Assembly: GCF_024679095.1 (NCBI RefSeq)
Contig: NC_066515.1
Span: 24,439,387 to 24,503,386, forward strand
Direction of reading: 5' to 3'
Source: Eriocheir sinensis
Taxonomy: Eukaryota; Arthropoda; Malacostraca; Decapoda; Varunidae
Length of the DNA: 64,000 nt
The translations under genes were made by a program, and so were the position numbers. The notes under the pieces were generated by a model, which had not been told where the DNA came from, made no database searches, and saw nothing but the letters and a program-made list of their open reading frames with translations. Positions 1 to 12,177 of the stretch are shown here, piece by piece (the stretch's first letter is position 1; each line of letters begins with the position of its first letter).

Positions 1-230
1 TGTGTGTTTGAATAGTTTCGAGTCATTGCCCCGAGGTAAACTTTTGAGACGAGTCATATATTTCGAAAAAGTGGTCCATGAATGTCGCCGAAGAAAGAAA
101 GAAATAAAGAAGAAGAAAAAGAGGAGAAAGAGGAAAAAGAAGAAGAAGAAGTGGAAAGAAGAAAAGATAAATGAAAATAAGAATCAGCTGAGGAAAAGAA
201 AACAAGAAGAGGAATAATGGATGTTTAAAG
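1..230. other. purine-rich non-coding flank
   Basis: Positions 90-215 are almost entirely A and G in imperfect GAA/GAAA units. Reading frames across it are lysine- and glutamate-only translations of this bias. No gene is seen. Confidence 0.6.
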
Positions 231-257
231 TATTCCTCGCATTTCTTATTTACTTTT

Positions 258-359
<102 letters not shown>

Positions 360-1086
360 CTCGCTTCCACCCCCCACCCCTCTCTCACCCCGTCAACCCC
401 TGCCTCACGCCTGTCGGGGCCCGCGGCAGCTGGTCTCCGCGGCTCCCTGTGATTCGCAACGCCCGTCTACTGGTATTATACGGTGACTCTCTCTCTCCCT
501 CTCCCCTCCTCTCCTTCTCTCCCTCTATACCCCTCCTTTCCTCCCTCCTCTCCCCTTCTCTTCCGATTTGACTCTCCTCTTCCATTTTTGTTTTCCTTCA
601 CTTCCCCTCTTCGTCTATTTCATCTGAACCCTTTCTCATTTTTTTCTTTCCCTCCTTCTTCCTTCATTTCCCTCCCTTCCTCCTCTTTTTTCTTTTTCCC
701 TTCCTTCTTGGTTTCCTCTTTTCTTTTCCTTCCTATTTTTTTGTCTTTTTCCTTCTTTATCTTTTGTATCTCCTTCCTTCCTTTCTTCCTTCCTTTTCCT
801 TCCTTCGCTCCTCCTTCCTATCCTCTCATTCCTCTCCTTATCTCCTTTTTCCTCCATTCCTTCCTCGGTTTCTCTCCTTTCTTCATTCTCCCATTCCCTC
901 TATTCCTATTTTTCTTTCCTCTTTTCCTCCATTCTCTCCCTTCTTCCTTTTTCTCAATACCCCCAAATGCTCCCTTCCTTCCTCTTTTCCATCCTTCCCT
1001 TTATCTCTCTCAATCCTTTCCCTCCCACCTTCTCTCCCTCTCTCCCTCTCTCTCCACACGTCTCCCTCCATCACGCCTCTCTCCTC

Positions 1087-1090
<4 letters not shown>

Positions 1091-1170
<80 letters not shown>
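1091..1170. repeat. (TC)40 microsatellite
   Basis: Perfect TC run ending in ACACAG. Confidence 0.97.
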
Positions 1171-1175
<5 letters not shown>

Positions 1176-1222
1176 GCTTGTATTATTGAGTTATTTCTCC
1201 ATTTATCCTTTTTTTTCTTTTC

Positions 1223-1224
<2 letters not shown>

Positions 1225-1292
<68 letters not shown>
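1225..1292. repeat. (TG)34 microsatellite
   Basis: Perfect TG run 54 bp downstream of the previous TC run, making a CT/GT compound locus. It has Z-DNA-forming composition. Confidence 0.97.
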
Positions 1293-1296
<4 letters not shown>

Positions 1297-1679
1297 ACGA
1301 GTATTCTTTATCAAGTTGTCAGCATTTATCAACACCTCCTCTTCCTCCTCTTCCTCTTCTTCCTCTTCCTCCTCTCTCTGTACTTCCATCTACGCCAGCG
1401 AACCTTCTTCCTATCTTCTCTTCTTCCCTCTTTCTTTTCTTTCCTTTCTTTCTCTTCTCTTCCTCATTCTCTCTTATTCCCTCTTTCTTTTCCTTATCTT
1501 TTCTCCATTCTTTCCTTTTTTCTTCTTTTCTATATTCCTTCCTTTATTTTTCCTCTTATTTGCTTTCCCCGTCTACTTTTCCTTCTTTCTTTCTTCATTC
1601 TTTCTTCTCTCTTTCCTATTCCCTCTCATTCCCTTTCCTCCTCTTCTCTGCATTCCTTTCTTCCCTTTCCTCTTTTTCC

Positions 1680-1812
1680 TTCCCCCGGTCGCAATCTCTC
1701 CTCTTCCTTATCTCCTCCTCCTCTTCCTCTCTTTCCTCTTCCTCTTCTTTTTTCCCCCGGTCGCGGTCTCTCCTCTTCCTTGCCTCCTCCTCCTCTTCCT
1801 CTTCTTTTTTCC
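1680..1812. repeat. 72 bp tandem duplication
   Basis: The landmark TCCCCCGGTCGC occurs at 1681 and 1753 with near-identical following sequence (TCTCCTCTTCCTT). Two copies, with a degenerate third start near 1808. Confidence 0.7.
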
Positions 1813-2240
1813 CACCCGCATTCACCACTCATATACCTCTCACCTCTCATGTTCCCTCCCTCCTCTCCCCTCCCACCCCCCTCTCCACGTGCTCTCCGGC
1901 ATCAACTTAACATCAAGTGTTTCACTCGACCTGTCTGGGCTGTCGTGTTAACTTTGCCCCGCCTCGGAGTCCACGTCCCTTGCAGTCAGGGCCAATCTCT
2001 CTCTCTCCCCGCGGCCCCCTTTCTCTTCCTCCATCATCCTTTCTCTTTCCTGTTCTCTCTTTCGTCTCGGCTCTCTATTTTCTTTCCGTCTGTTCTATAA
2101 TCTTTTCCTTTTTCTTCTCCATACCTTTTTTTTTCCGTTCATATTTTCTTCTTTCCTCTGTGTCTTCCTTTCCTGTTCCCTTTCTTCTTCTCCCTCCCTC
2201 CCTTTCTCTTCCTTCATTTTCCTTTCTCCTTCTTCTTCTT

Positions 2241-2243
<3 letters not shown>

Positions 2244-2332
<89 letters not shown>
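2244..2332. repeat. (TC)44 microsatellite
   Basis: Perfect CT/TC run. It is followed by a short A-rich interruption and then a small (GA)7 at 2402, so the strand polarity flips. Confidence 0.97.
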
Positions 2333-2336
<4 letters not shown>

Positions 2337-2626
2337 TTGTTCCATTTAAAGAGAGAAAAAAAGACAAAGAAAAGGAACGTCAGTGTGTTAATGTTCTTAA
2401 TGAGAGAGAGAGAGAATACTGGCACCCTCCTACTTCCTCTCCCTCCTCCTCCTCCTACTATTCTCCTCCTCCTCCTCCTCCTCCTCCTCACTGTCTCTCA
2501 CATCCACTTCTCCTCCTCCTCTCCTCCACTTTCCTTCCTCTTGTTCCCTCACAGACTCCTCCTCATCTTCCTCCTCCTCCACTTCCTCCTTATCTTCCTT
2601 CTCCTCCTCCTTGTCTTCTCTCTTCT

Positions 2627-3071
<445 letters not shown>

Positions 3072-3300
3072 ATGGTATTTTTTTATTCTTTTTTTTTGTC
3101 TCGTATATTTCTCGTCTTTGTTTACGGTGATATTTTGCTGGGTATTGTTTTCCTACGTGCTGGTATCCTGGTCTTTTTTTTTTCCTTATTTTTTTCTTTG
3201 TTTTTGTCTTGTATATTTTTTGTCTTTGTTTACGGTGCTATTTTGCTGGATATTGTTTTCCTACGTGCTGGGATTTTGGTCTTTTCTCTTTTCTTTTGGA
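3072..3300. repeat. 108 bp tandem duplication
   Basis: TTTACGGTG followed by ATTTTGCTGG occurs at 3121 and 3229, with matching flanks (TATTGTTTTCCTACGTGCTG). Two copies, T-rich. Confidence 0.85.
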
Positions 3301-3317
3301 CCACTTAACATTTTTTT

Positions 3318-4262
3318 TCATCATTGTTTTTCATTTTTCAGTAATTTCCTTTTATAATAGTTTTCTTATGTGATTTTCTTTTCTTTTCCATCATTGTTTT
3401 TCTTTTTTTCAGTAATTTCCTTTTATAATAGTTTTCTTACGTGATTTTCTTTTCTTTTTCTTCATTGTCTTTCTTTTTCTCAGTAATTTCCTTTTATAAT
3501 AGTTTTCTTGTGTGATTTTGTTTTCTTTTCCATCATTGTCTTTCTTTTTTCAGTAATTTCCTTTTATAATAGTTTTCTTACGTGATTTTCTTTTCTGGGT
3601 TTAATTATGAGTGATTTTCTAGCAGGTTCCTCTTTTAAGAAATTCAACTTTTATAGCGGTTTCTTATTCTACTTTCTGCACATTGTTTCTGTAATTTTCT
3701 TTTCAGTAGTCGTAGGCCAATTTTTTTTCACTTATTTCGTAGACTCCTCTTTTAGTTGTTACTTTTTTTTTTTTTAAGTTTCTCATTCTTTTTTTGCACG
3801 CTTTTCAGAATTTACCGTCTTTTATCATTTCCTTATTCTCCCTTTACTAACTTTTTCTCTAATTTATCGTTTATTTTATGGTTTTCTTTACTCTATATTT
3901 ACCCCTTCCTTTTCTTCTTCTTTTGCCTACTTTTCTCAATTTATCTTTATTTTATAGTTTTCTTACCGTCAATATATCTCTTCCCTTTTCTCTTCTATTG
4001 CTCTTTTTCATTAATTTATCTTTTTTTTTATAGTTTTCTTACCGTCAATATATCCCTTCCCTTTTCTCTTCTATTGCTCTTTTTCATTAATTTATCTTTC
4101 TTTTATAGTTTTCTTACCGTTAATATATCCCTTCCCTTTTCTCTTCTATTGCTCTTTTTCATCAATTTACCTTTCTTTTATAGTTTTCTTACCGTCCATA
4201 TATCCCTTCCTTTTTCTCTACTACTGCTGTTTTTCATCAATATATCTCGTCTTTTATAGTTT
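3318..4262. repeat. evolving 71-76 bp minisatellite array
   Basis: The first block has four copies of a 71 bp unit; GTAATTTCC starts at 3341, 3412, 3483 and 3553. The last block has about 4.5 copies of a 74-77 bp unit; TTTATAG starts at 3951, 4028, 4102, 4177 and 4253. The two units share the order TTTTTCA-TAATTT...TATAGTTTTCTTAC, and the stretch 3600-3950 holds degenerate intermediates. I infer a single array that diverged along its length. Non-coding. Confidence 0.8.
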
Positions 4263-4480
4263 TCTTAGTGTCTTTATATCGCTCTCCCATTTTTTCTACC
4301 TTCGCGCAGAGACACACCTGTTGGCCGCGGTATTTATGGTCCTCGCGTGAATTTACCTTATTTCGGGGGCCACCTGGAGCGGATTTAGGGTATTTTAGGC
4401 ACTGTGGCACCCGTGGTATATGATGGCGTCTTTGGCACTTCGAGACCACCGCTAAGAACGTTACTAACCTCACTAAACAC
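4263..4480. other. complex non-repetitive island
   Basis: Mixed-composition sequence (TTGGCCGCGG, GGTCCTCGCGTG, GGGGGCCACCTGG) bounded by pyrimidine-rich DNA on both sides. No long frame. It could be a conserved non-coding element or remnant exon, but nothing in the sequence decides this. Confidence 0.4.
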
Positions 4481-5163
4481 TGTTCTTCATTCGTCTGTCT
4501 TTATCCTCTTTTACTCTCTTCTCCTCCTCATCTTCTCTTTCATCTCCTTTTCTTCTTCCTTTCGTCTGTCTTCATCCTCTTTACTCTTTGCTTTTTCTTC
4601 TTTTGTCTTTCATCTCCTCTTCTAAGTAACATAACCTTTCTTCTTCTTCCTCCATTCCTCTTCCTCTCTCACCTCTCTTGTTTCCTTGACGTAACATAAA
4701 TTCTCTTTCTCTCTCTCTCCCTCTGGCTTTCTCTCCCTTTTTCCCTCCTTTAGACATCTACAAACTCTCTTTTCCTCTTCCTCTCCCTTCCTCCCTTCTA
4801 ACAAACTTTCTCTCACCTCTCTCCCTTTCTCTCACTTTCTCCCTCCTTTCCTCCATTCTTTAGACATATATACACTTCCCCTCTCTCCTCCCTCTTTCTC
4901 TCTCCCTCACTCTCGCTCTCACCCTCCCTCCGTTTCCTCCATTCTCGTCTCTCCACTTATCTCCTACATGAACCTCACTCTCTCTCCCTTCCTTTCCTCC
5001 CTTCCTCCCTTATTTAAACACTGTTCTCTCTCACCTCCTCCCTCTTCTTCTCTCCCTCCCTTCTTTCCTCCCTTCTCGTACTCTTACTTAAACCCTTCTC
5101 TCTTTCCCTCTTTCCCTCTCTTCCTCTTTCCCTCTCTTCCTCTTTCCTTCTCCCTCTTCCTCC

Positions 5164-5165
<2 letters not shown>
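4481..5165. other. pyrimidine-rich low-complexity stretch
   Basis: CTCTTCC/CCTCC-rich, with loosely repeated phrases such as TTCGTCTGTCTTxATCCTC at about 4490 and 4560. No gene seen. Confidence 0.65.

Positions 5166-5239
<74 letters not shown>
5166..5239. repeat. (CA)37 microsatellite
   Basis: Perfect CA run joined to the preceding pyrimidine tract. Confidence 0.97.
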
Positions 5240-5245
<6 letters not shown>

Positions 5246-5500
5246 TCCTCGCACCATCTCTCACTCATGTTTTGCAAGGTGAGGAGAGCAAGGGGAAGAC
5301 GTAATTACAGGTATTCTCCTACTCCTCTCCTCCTCCTCCTCCCCCTCCTCCTCCTCCTCCTCCCTCTCCACCAGGTAACCCTCGGCGGCCTTACCTCACC
5401 CTCAAAAATACCCTCCTTGCATTCCTTCACTCGAGACTCACTCTTCTGTTCCCTCTTCCGCTTGCAGGACTCAGGTGATCATTGTATGCACACCTGGTCA
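5240..5500. other. mixed sequence with (CTC)n patch
   Basis: Contains an imperfect CTC tract at about 5323-5365 and two CAGGTAA/CAGGTAT-like words (5309, 5372). No gene recognised. Confidence 0.5.
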
Positions 5501-6127
5501 CGAGAGGGAGGGAGGGAGGGATGGAGGAAGGGAGGGAAGAGTGATGGAGAGAAAACAGGGGAGACACAGAGGTAGGAGAGAGGAAAAAACGTGAATTGTG
5601 GAAGGGTTTGAAAGGAGTGAGAGGTGGAAGAGAAAGGTGGGAAAGGATGGATGAAAGGAAGGGAAGAAGGGAGGGAAAGTAGGTGGAGGGAAACATGGAC
5701 ACCTGGAGGAAAGAAGGAAGACATGGAGGGAGGGAAGAAAGGTGTGCTGGAGGAAATGAGGGAGAGGGGGAAGGAAGGAAGAGGAGAGAAAACAGCGAGG
5801 AAAAGAAGAGAGAAAGGAAGAAAGGAAGGAAGGAAGAAGGAAAAAAAATGGGGCTGGAGAAAATAAGGGAGAGGGAAGGAAGGAAGGAGGAGGAGAGAAA
5901 ACAGCGAGAAAAAGAAGAGAGAAAGGAAGGAAGGAAGGAACGAAGAGAGAAAGAAATGAAGAGAAGATAGAGGTGAGGGGAGGAAGGAAGGAAGGAAGAT
6001 GAGGAAAGGAGAGAAATACAGATAAAAGAAGGGAGGAGAAAAGGAAGAGAAAGAGAAGAGGAGATAAAGTAAAAAGAGAAGAGTATGGAAAGAAGTGAAC
6101 GAGAGAAGGAAAGAAAAAGAAGAGGAG
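5501..6127. other. polypurine domain with 109 bp duplication
   Basis: Almost all A/G on the + strand, mirroring the upstream C/T domain. AACAGCGAG starts at 5791 and 5900 within near-identical context, giving a 109 bp duplication. Arg/Glu/Lys frames here are compositional. Confidence 0.7.
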
Positions 6128-6222
6128 GAGAAGAAGAAGAAGAAGAAGAAGAAGAAGAAGAAGAAGAAGAAGAAGAAGAAGAAGAAGAAGAAGAAGAAGG
6201 AGGAGGAGGAGGAGGAGGAGGC
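6128..6222. repeat. (GAA)23-(GGA)8 compound microsatellite
   Basis: GAA triplets from 6130 to about 6198 switch to GGA triplets to 6222. Both are homopurine and can form triplex DNA. Confidence 0.95.
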
Positions 6223-6789
6223 TTGGTCGTTACGCCTCGTTGGCAGAAACCGTCAAAGTTAATTATAAACAGACATGAACGGCCTCCCTCTCACTCACTT
6301 CCTCCCCCTCTTCATCTCCCTCTTCATCTCCCTCTCTCCCTCTCCTCAGCATCCATATCTTCTCTCGTTTCATTCATCTGCCTATTTTTCTTTTATTAAC
6401 TTTTCTTTTTTACTTTCCTCCCTCCCTTTTCTCTCTGTCATTCCTCCTGTTCATGTTCTGTCGTTTTTCATTTCTTCCTTTACTTATTCATTCTTTCCTT
6501 CATTCATAGTCTGTTGTCTTTCATATTTTCATTCATTCATATAGTTTCATTTTTCCATCTCTCCTCCTCCTCCTCTTTCTCCTTTCCTTGTTCTTTCTTT
6601 TATTAACTCCTTTATTTATTCCTTTTCTTCATTCACATAGTAACTTGTTTAGTGATTCATGTATTTACTGAATATGCTATCTGTCTTTCTTCTCTTCTTT
6701 TTCTTCGCTTTGTATTTTAACTCTCATATCTTCTTTTATTTCTTCTTGCATTCATAGTCATTCATTCATTCATTAATAATTCCTTTCCT
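6223..6789. other. T/C-rich stretch
   Basis: 6223-6300 is mixed sequence. The rest is T-rich pyrimidine DNA with recurring TTCATTCAT words (imperfect ATTC tetramers at about 6525-6545 and 6758-6775). No gene seen. Confidence 0.55.
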
Positions 6790-7160
6790 TTATGTTTATA
6801 CTCCTTTCGTTTCTCCTTTCATTCCTACTGTTCTTTATAATTTCTTTCTTTATTCCTTTTTTCTCATTCAGACAGTTTCCTAATCGTATGGTCCCATCTC
6901 TCCCTTTCATGTATAATTCCTTTCTTTTCAATTTATATTCCTTTCGTTTTTCCTTTCATTCCTACTGTTCTTTTTTTTAATTTCTTTCTTTATTCCTTTT
7001 TTTTTTTTCATTCAGACAGTTTCTTAATCGTATGGTCCCATCTCTCCCTTTCATGTATAATTCCTTTCTTTTCCATTTATACTCCTTTCTTTTCTCCTTT
7101 CATTCCTAGCATTCTTTTTCCATTTCTCTATTCCTTCTTTCATTCAGTTTCTTGCTTATT
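6790..7160. repeat. 143 bp tandem repeat, about 2.5 copies
   Basis: ATTCAGACAGTTTC followed by TAATCGTATGGTCCCATC occurs at 6867 and 7010. The preceding TATxCTCCTTTC/TTATATTCC phrase recurs at about 6795, 6943 and 7078. Confidence 0.85.
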
Positions 7161-7339
7161 CATATTCTCCCAGCTCTCCCCTCTTCCACCCTTCCTCCTC
7201 CCTTCCTCCCACACACAGAACAAGAAGCAACGCCACTAACATCATAATATTTTAAACAAACAGACTATTTTTCGAGCTCCACAGGTGTTCGTAGACTTCC
7301 TGCAGGTATGATACTGATTAGTTTCTTTCCCTTGTCCTT
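7161..7339. other. mixed spacer
   Basis: Short region with CTCCC-rich start, then AACAAGAAGCAACGCC and a CAGGTGTTCG/GCAGGTATG pair. No gene seen. Confidence 0.45.
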
Positions 7340-7605
7340 AGTTATTTTTTTTTGTTCTGGTAACGATTTTATTTTTCTCGTTTGATTCTGTTAACTTTTA
7401 CATCAATTTCCTCCAAGTTTTTTTTTATTTCGATGTTTCCTTTTTCTCTTATCTTTTATCTAGTTTCTCTTATCTCTTATCTAGTTTATTTTTTGGTCTG
7501 GTAACGATTTTATTTTTCTCTCGTTTTATTCTGTTAACTTTTATATCGATTTCCTCTAAGTTTTTTTTTTTACTTCGCTGTTTCCTTTTCCTCTTTCTTT
7601 TAATC
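7340..7605. repeat. 141 bp tandem duplication
   Basis: GGTAACGATTTTATTTTTC occurs at 7359 and 7500, followed in both copies by TTCTGTTAACTTTTA and TTTCCTC-AAG. Confidence 0.85.
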
Positions 7606-8500
7606 TTCTTTTATTTGCGTTTTTCCTATTCGTGTTAGTTTATTTTTCCTCTTCCTCTTGATTTCGTTTCTCTGTTTCCTCTTTCTCTAATCTTTTCTTA
7701 TTTCCTTTTCTCGTATTCTTTAGTTTATTTTTTCCTTTTTTTCCTGTTTCGTTTAATGTTTTCCTGTTCCAATTTTCTCTTCCTCTTCCTTAATTCTCTT
7801 TTTCTTATTCTCTTTCTCTTATTTTCTCTCTGGTTACAATTTACTTTTCCTCTCCCTTAATACTCCCTTTCTTTCCTCTTCTCTTTCTCTCAGTTACGAT
7901 TTTCTCTTCCTTTTCCCTAATTCTCTCTTCCTCTCTTTTTCTCTCTCTCTTATTCTCTTTCTCTCGCCGCGCTTGTCATTCTTTACGTCCTTCCTCTCTT
8001 CCCCTCTTTCTCCTACGTCTAATCTTCGTCCAATTTTCCACCCCTTGTTTTCCCTCCACCGTGTTCCTCCATCTTCATTTCCTCTTTCTCTGTGTCTCCG
8101 TTGCAGGTGGAAGGAGAGGAGGAAGAGGAGGAGGAGGAGGAGGAGGTGGTATAGTTTCTCCTTCATCCTGCTTCGAGGGGACAGAGAGACGGTGACTGTC
8201 ACGAACCTCTCCCACTCTGCCCCATCTCTTCTTGTTACTTCTATCCTCCTCCTCCTCTTCCTCCTCCTCTTTCCTCCACCTCTACCTGTCCTTTTTGAGC
8301 TTACCTGAGTCACCTTGCAGCCTTATTTACCTTCCATTTCTCCCTCCACGCATCCTCTCCTCCATCTGTTTCCTCCTCTTCCACCTCTTTCCCCTCACCT
8401 GTCTCCCATAGCTCACCTGTCGCTCCCTCTCCCTCCCGTACCTGCCTCGCTCCCTCCCTCATCACCACCTGCCTTCCCATTAACCTCTCGCGCACGTTAA
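7606..8500. other. pyrimidine-rich stretch with an embedded (GGA)n island
   Basis: C/T-rich throughout except 8105-8155, where the strand bias flips to GGAGGA, and 8160-8220, which is mixed. Overlapping frames on both strands are compositional. No gene recognised. Confidence 0.6.
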
Positions 8501-8861
8501 CGCTTGTTTGTCTACTTCGTTTCTATGTTTTATTGGTCGTCTATCATACTTAGTGTCTGTTTGGCTTCATCCTCTTATTGCTTTTTCTTATGTGTGTGTG
8601 CGTGTTCGTGTCTGTGTGTGTGAGAGTCGTGTGGGGGTTGGTTCGCTTTTCCGTGTTCCCGCCGCGTCTATTTTTGCGTCTGATTCTTCTAATGATAGGT
8701 TACAACTTGAGTTAATGTCTGTTTTTATTTTCGTATTCGCTGGATGTTTGTTTTTGCGTCCGTGTCCACTGATGATAGGACACAACTTGCTTTAGAGTAC
8801 AACATCATTTTCGTCTTACCTCGGGTCTGCTTTCTGCGTCTAACATTCCTCTTTATTAACG
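8501..8861. repeat. degenerate 80 bp repeat
   Basis: TTTTTGCGTC occurs at 8671 and 8751, each followed by an ATGATAGG-ACAACTTG block, giving an ancient 80 bp duplication. An imperfect TG tract lies at about 8590-8627. Confidence 0.6.
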
Positions 8862-9290
8862 TCTAAAGCCACACAGGTTAGGTTAGTGTAGGATCATTGC
8901 TCTCGTTCCCGGCGGTGAGTGTCTCGTTAACGTGTCTCCCTGCGCAGGTAAATGATAAGGTATGGCAAGGAAGGTTACGGAACAATACTAGGATGATCTT
9001 TCTAAAGCCACACAGGTAAGGTTAGCGTAGAATCATTGCTCTCGTTCCCGGCGGTGAGTGTCTCGTTAAAGTGTCTCCCTGCGCAGGTAAATGATAAGGT
9101 ATGGCAAGGAAGGTTACGGGACAATACTTGGATGATCGTTCTAAAGCCACACAGGTAAGGCTAGCGTAGAATCATTGCTCTCCTTCCCGGCGGTGAGTGT
9201 CTCGTTAAAGTGTCTCCCTGCGCAGGTAAATGATAAGGCTTGCCAAGGAAGGTTACGGGACAATACTTGGATGCTCTTTTAAAGTCACTC
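8862..9290. repeat. 139 bp tandem triplicate
   Basis: TCTAAAGCCACACAGG begins at 8862, 9001 and 9140, and a partial fourth copy begins at 9278. Each unit holds a GC-rich core (TTCCCGGCGGTGAGTG), then TGCGCAGGTAAATGATAAGG, which resembles a 5' splice-donor context (CAG/GTAAAT). Copies differ at only a few positions. No open frame runs through the unit. Confidence 0.93.
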
Positions 9291-9349
9291 TGATAAGGTT
9301 ACTGCACGTCATAATTCACTAGTCGGTCTTTTTATTATAAGCGGTGGCC

Positions 9350-9675
9350 ACGGAAGTCTTGTGCATATTATCGTTTCTTATGAACAAACAAAAGAAAAAT
9401 TAGAGGAAGGATTAACGGAAGGAATAGCGATAGGTTGATCATTGTATGCGATATGGAAAGACTTATACCTCAATACCTTTCAATTCTCGTCTTACCTGTA
9501 AATCAATCATAACGGAAGACTTGAGCGTATTATCGTTTCATATTAACAAACAAAATAAAAAAATAAAAAGGAATAATGGAAGGAATAGCTATAAGGTGAT
9601 CATTGTATGCGGTATGGAAAGACATGTACCTCAATACCTTTCAATTCTTGTCTTACCTGTAAATCAATCTCATTA
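9350..9675. repeat. 161 bp tandem duplication
   Basis: GGAATAGC followed by GATCATTGTATGCG occurs near 9421 and 9582. Both copies continue through ACCTCAATACCTTTCAATT and CTTACCTGTAAATCAATC. Confidence 0.9.
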
Positions 9676-9973
9676 TGCATATTAAGGCGAAGAGATGATC
9701 ATTAGTCTTCATTAACAAGTAGGTCATCGTCGTATAAGGCATGGCACGATGGCTCACTCCGTCTTGCAATCACTTCCTTCACCTCGAGTCTCTCTCCCCC
9801 GTGTAGTGTTTTCCCGCCGCCGCCACGCCGTGCCAGGCCGGGGCGGAGCGTTGGTGCCCCTTGAGCCCCTGCCTTGAGCCTGCCCTCCTAAGTGTTCCGT
9901 TTTCTCTCTTTGTTTACACTCGTCAGCTGTTCGGGCCGAGCTGACAGGAGGGTTTATGACCGTCTGGGAGAGT

Positions 9974-9974
<1 letters not shown>
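9676..9974. other. GC-rich complex island
   Basis: 9760-9960 is GC-rich and non-repetitive (CCGCCGCCGCCACG, CCAGGCCGGGGCGG), ending before a CA tract. Frames exist but none is recognisable as a protein. Confidence 0.45.
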
Positions 9975-10025
<51 letters not shown>

Positions 10026-10027
10026 TG

Positions 10028-10117
<90 letters not shown>

Positions 10118-10196
10118 CATGTCAGAGTGACGGTACAGGTTGATTGACGACCCAGACTCTGACATTTCTATCGATCACCTCCAGATGACTAGCAAG

Positions 10197-10236
<40 letters not shown>
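9975..10236. repeat. compound (CA)23 ... (CT)42 ... (CT)18 microsatellites
   Basis: CA run 9975-10022, 8 bp spacer, CT run 10030-10115, an 84 bp mixed spacer, then CT 10200-10236. Confidence 0.96.
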
Positions 10237-10240
<4 letters not shown>

Positions 10241-10720
10241 CTTTCGTTATCTCACTTTCACTCACTTATTTTGTGCCTATGTCTTTTATTTTACGTTAAT
10301 TTTGCATCTTTTTCCTCATTCTTGATTTCCACGAACTCGTAACTAAAAAAAAAAAAAGGAGAGTTTGTCATTGTGTCCGAAGTCTCACTCACTATAACAA
10401 GACTTACTTTCACTGCTCACCTTCCTTCACTCTCACTTTCATGTACCGCCAGTCAGGTTCAATATGACATCACACCCTACAGGAGAACATGACGCAATAG
10501 CACACCCATTCACACAAAAAAAGGAACAGCTACGTAAAAGAAAAAGAGGAAAAGGAGAAAAAGAAAAGGTTAATGGGGGAATCATACATGACCTTCTGTG
10601 TCCGCTGCAGGAGATACAAGGGAAAAGATTATAAGTCCTCGCTATATTCTTTCTGACATTGGCCGCTGATTTTGTGTGCAAGGGACGCTGGTGGATTCTT
10701 TTTGCTGACGCTGTGAGGAG
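10237..10720. other. non-repetitive spacer
   Basis: Mixed sequence with short A runs (10347, 10517). No gene recognised on either strand. Confidence 0.45.
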
Positions 10721-11500
10721 GTTTAACGGGACTATAAGACGAGGAGGAGAAGGAGGACGTAGAGGGATTGGGATGAATGGGAGGAAAGGGATGAAAAGGG
10801 AAGAGTTGAAGGGGACAGAAAGGGAGGAGGAGGAATAGAGAGATGTAGATGAAAGGTGAGGAAAGGATAGATGGAGGAGAGTAAGAATGGTGGAAGGTGT
10901 GAAGGATAGACAGAAAGAACGTGAGGAAGGGAAGACGAAACAGTGGAAAGGGAAGGAAGAGAGGGAAAGGATAAGAAGGGAGAAGTAGAGAGGTGGAAGA
11001 GTGAAGGAGACGGAGATATGAAGATAGTAGCTTATAGGATGAAAAAGCAGAGAGAGAGAATGACGAGAGGGAAGGAGTTGAGTGAAAGAGATAAGAGATT
11101 GATAAGAAGAGGCTGCAAACGATGGAGATGAATGATGGAGGTAAAGAAAAATGAGATAGACGAACTTAGGTAAGATGAATTGAAAGAGAAAGGAAAAGGA
11201 TGAAGGTTGCAGAGGTGAAGAGTTGGAGGATAGGAAGAGATTGATGGGATGGAGTCTGATACGAAGGTGTGAAAGAGAATGGGAGAAAGTGATGGATATG
11301 TGTGAAGGTTAGACTCCATTAAAGGATAGGTGAAGATTGAATAAGGAATAGGCTTAGATAGGAAGGAGTGAGAGGGAATAGGCGAAGACGAAGACATATA
11401 AAGAGAAAATATGATATAGGAGGATAACTTAAGAATACGAATATGTCAAGGATGAGACGTGAGATAAAGATTAGGAAAAATATGAAAGTAGAAGGTTAGA
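10721..11500. other. purine-rich stretch
   Basis: GGAAGG/GAGATGA-rich on the + strand with scattered loosely repeated phrases. Frames in both directions are compositional. No gene seen. Confidence 0.55.
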
Positions 11501-12175
11501 GTTGAATAGGATTATCACCTTGTCACCCAAATATAATTGACTCAGGTTTCAGGGAACATTAAAAGTGAGTTATAATGATTGAGAGAAAAAAAATACAGGA
11601 ACAAGTGAAGGCAATGAAGTTAAGGATAAAAAAAAACGTTACGTCACCTTATAATAAATGACTTAGTTCCTGGAAAGATTAAACGTGTAATGTGATAAAC
11701 GAAAAAAAAAGAAGATTAGGAAACAATAAGGAAAACTGAGAAAAGAAAGTATAAGATTAAAAGTGAATATTAGGTGTTTCGTCACTATAGAATAAATGTC
11801 TTCAGAGTTTCAGGGAAGCTTAGAGGAGAATGATAATCAGTAAGAGAAAAAAATAGGAAGAACAAGTGATGAAAATATAAACTTAAAATTGGATAGGACA
11901 AGCGTTTCTTCTCCATGACAAAAACAGGTGTACAGACAGACAGGTGCGTCACGATTCCCTCACCTTAATACGAAAGACTCAAGTTCCAGGGCAGGGGGGG
12001 TGAGGGGGGGGGGCGTGAGACCAGTTAAGGAGATGAGTCACTGGTGTGTTGGAAGGGTTGAGGACAGGTGTAAAAACAGGTATGATTCGATGGCGTCACC
12101 TTGATACGAATAGCTTGGTTTTGAAGGCTTGAGGGGAAGGTGAGGGTGGGAGTGGATGAGTCAAGATTGTGTGGT
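11501..12175. repeat. degenerate ~135 bp tandem repeat
   Basis: A phrase of the form GTCACC(T)TAATA-AA-GACT-AG-TTCAGGG recurs near 11518, 11643, 11782, 11950 and 12096, each followed by a purine-rich stretch. Copies are strongly diverged. G runs at 11994-12012 interrupt the fourth. Confidence 0.55.
11993..12013 (+). other. G-run cluster
   Basis: Runs of 7 and 10 G separated by TGA. It could form a G-quadruplex by splitting the longer run. Confidence 0.5.
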
Positions 12176-12177
12176 AG

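Noticed and set aside
483..1910. 475-codon open frame on the + strand
   Set aside because: It is almost entirely Ser/Leu/Phe/Pro, crosses TC and TG microsatellites, and parallel frames are equally open. It reflects the stop-poor pyrimidine composition.
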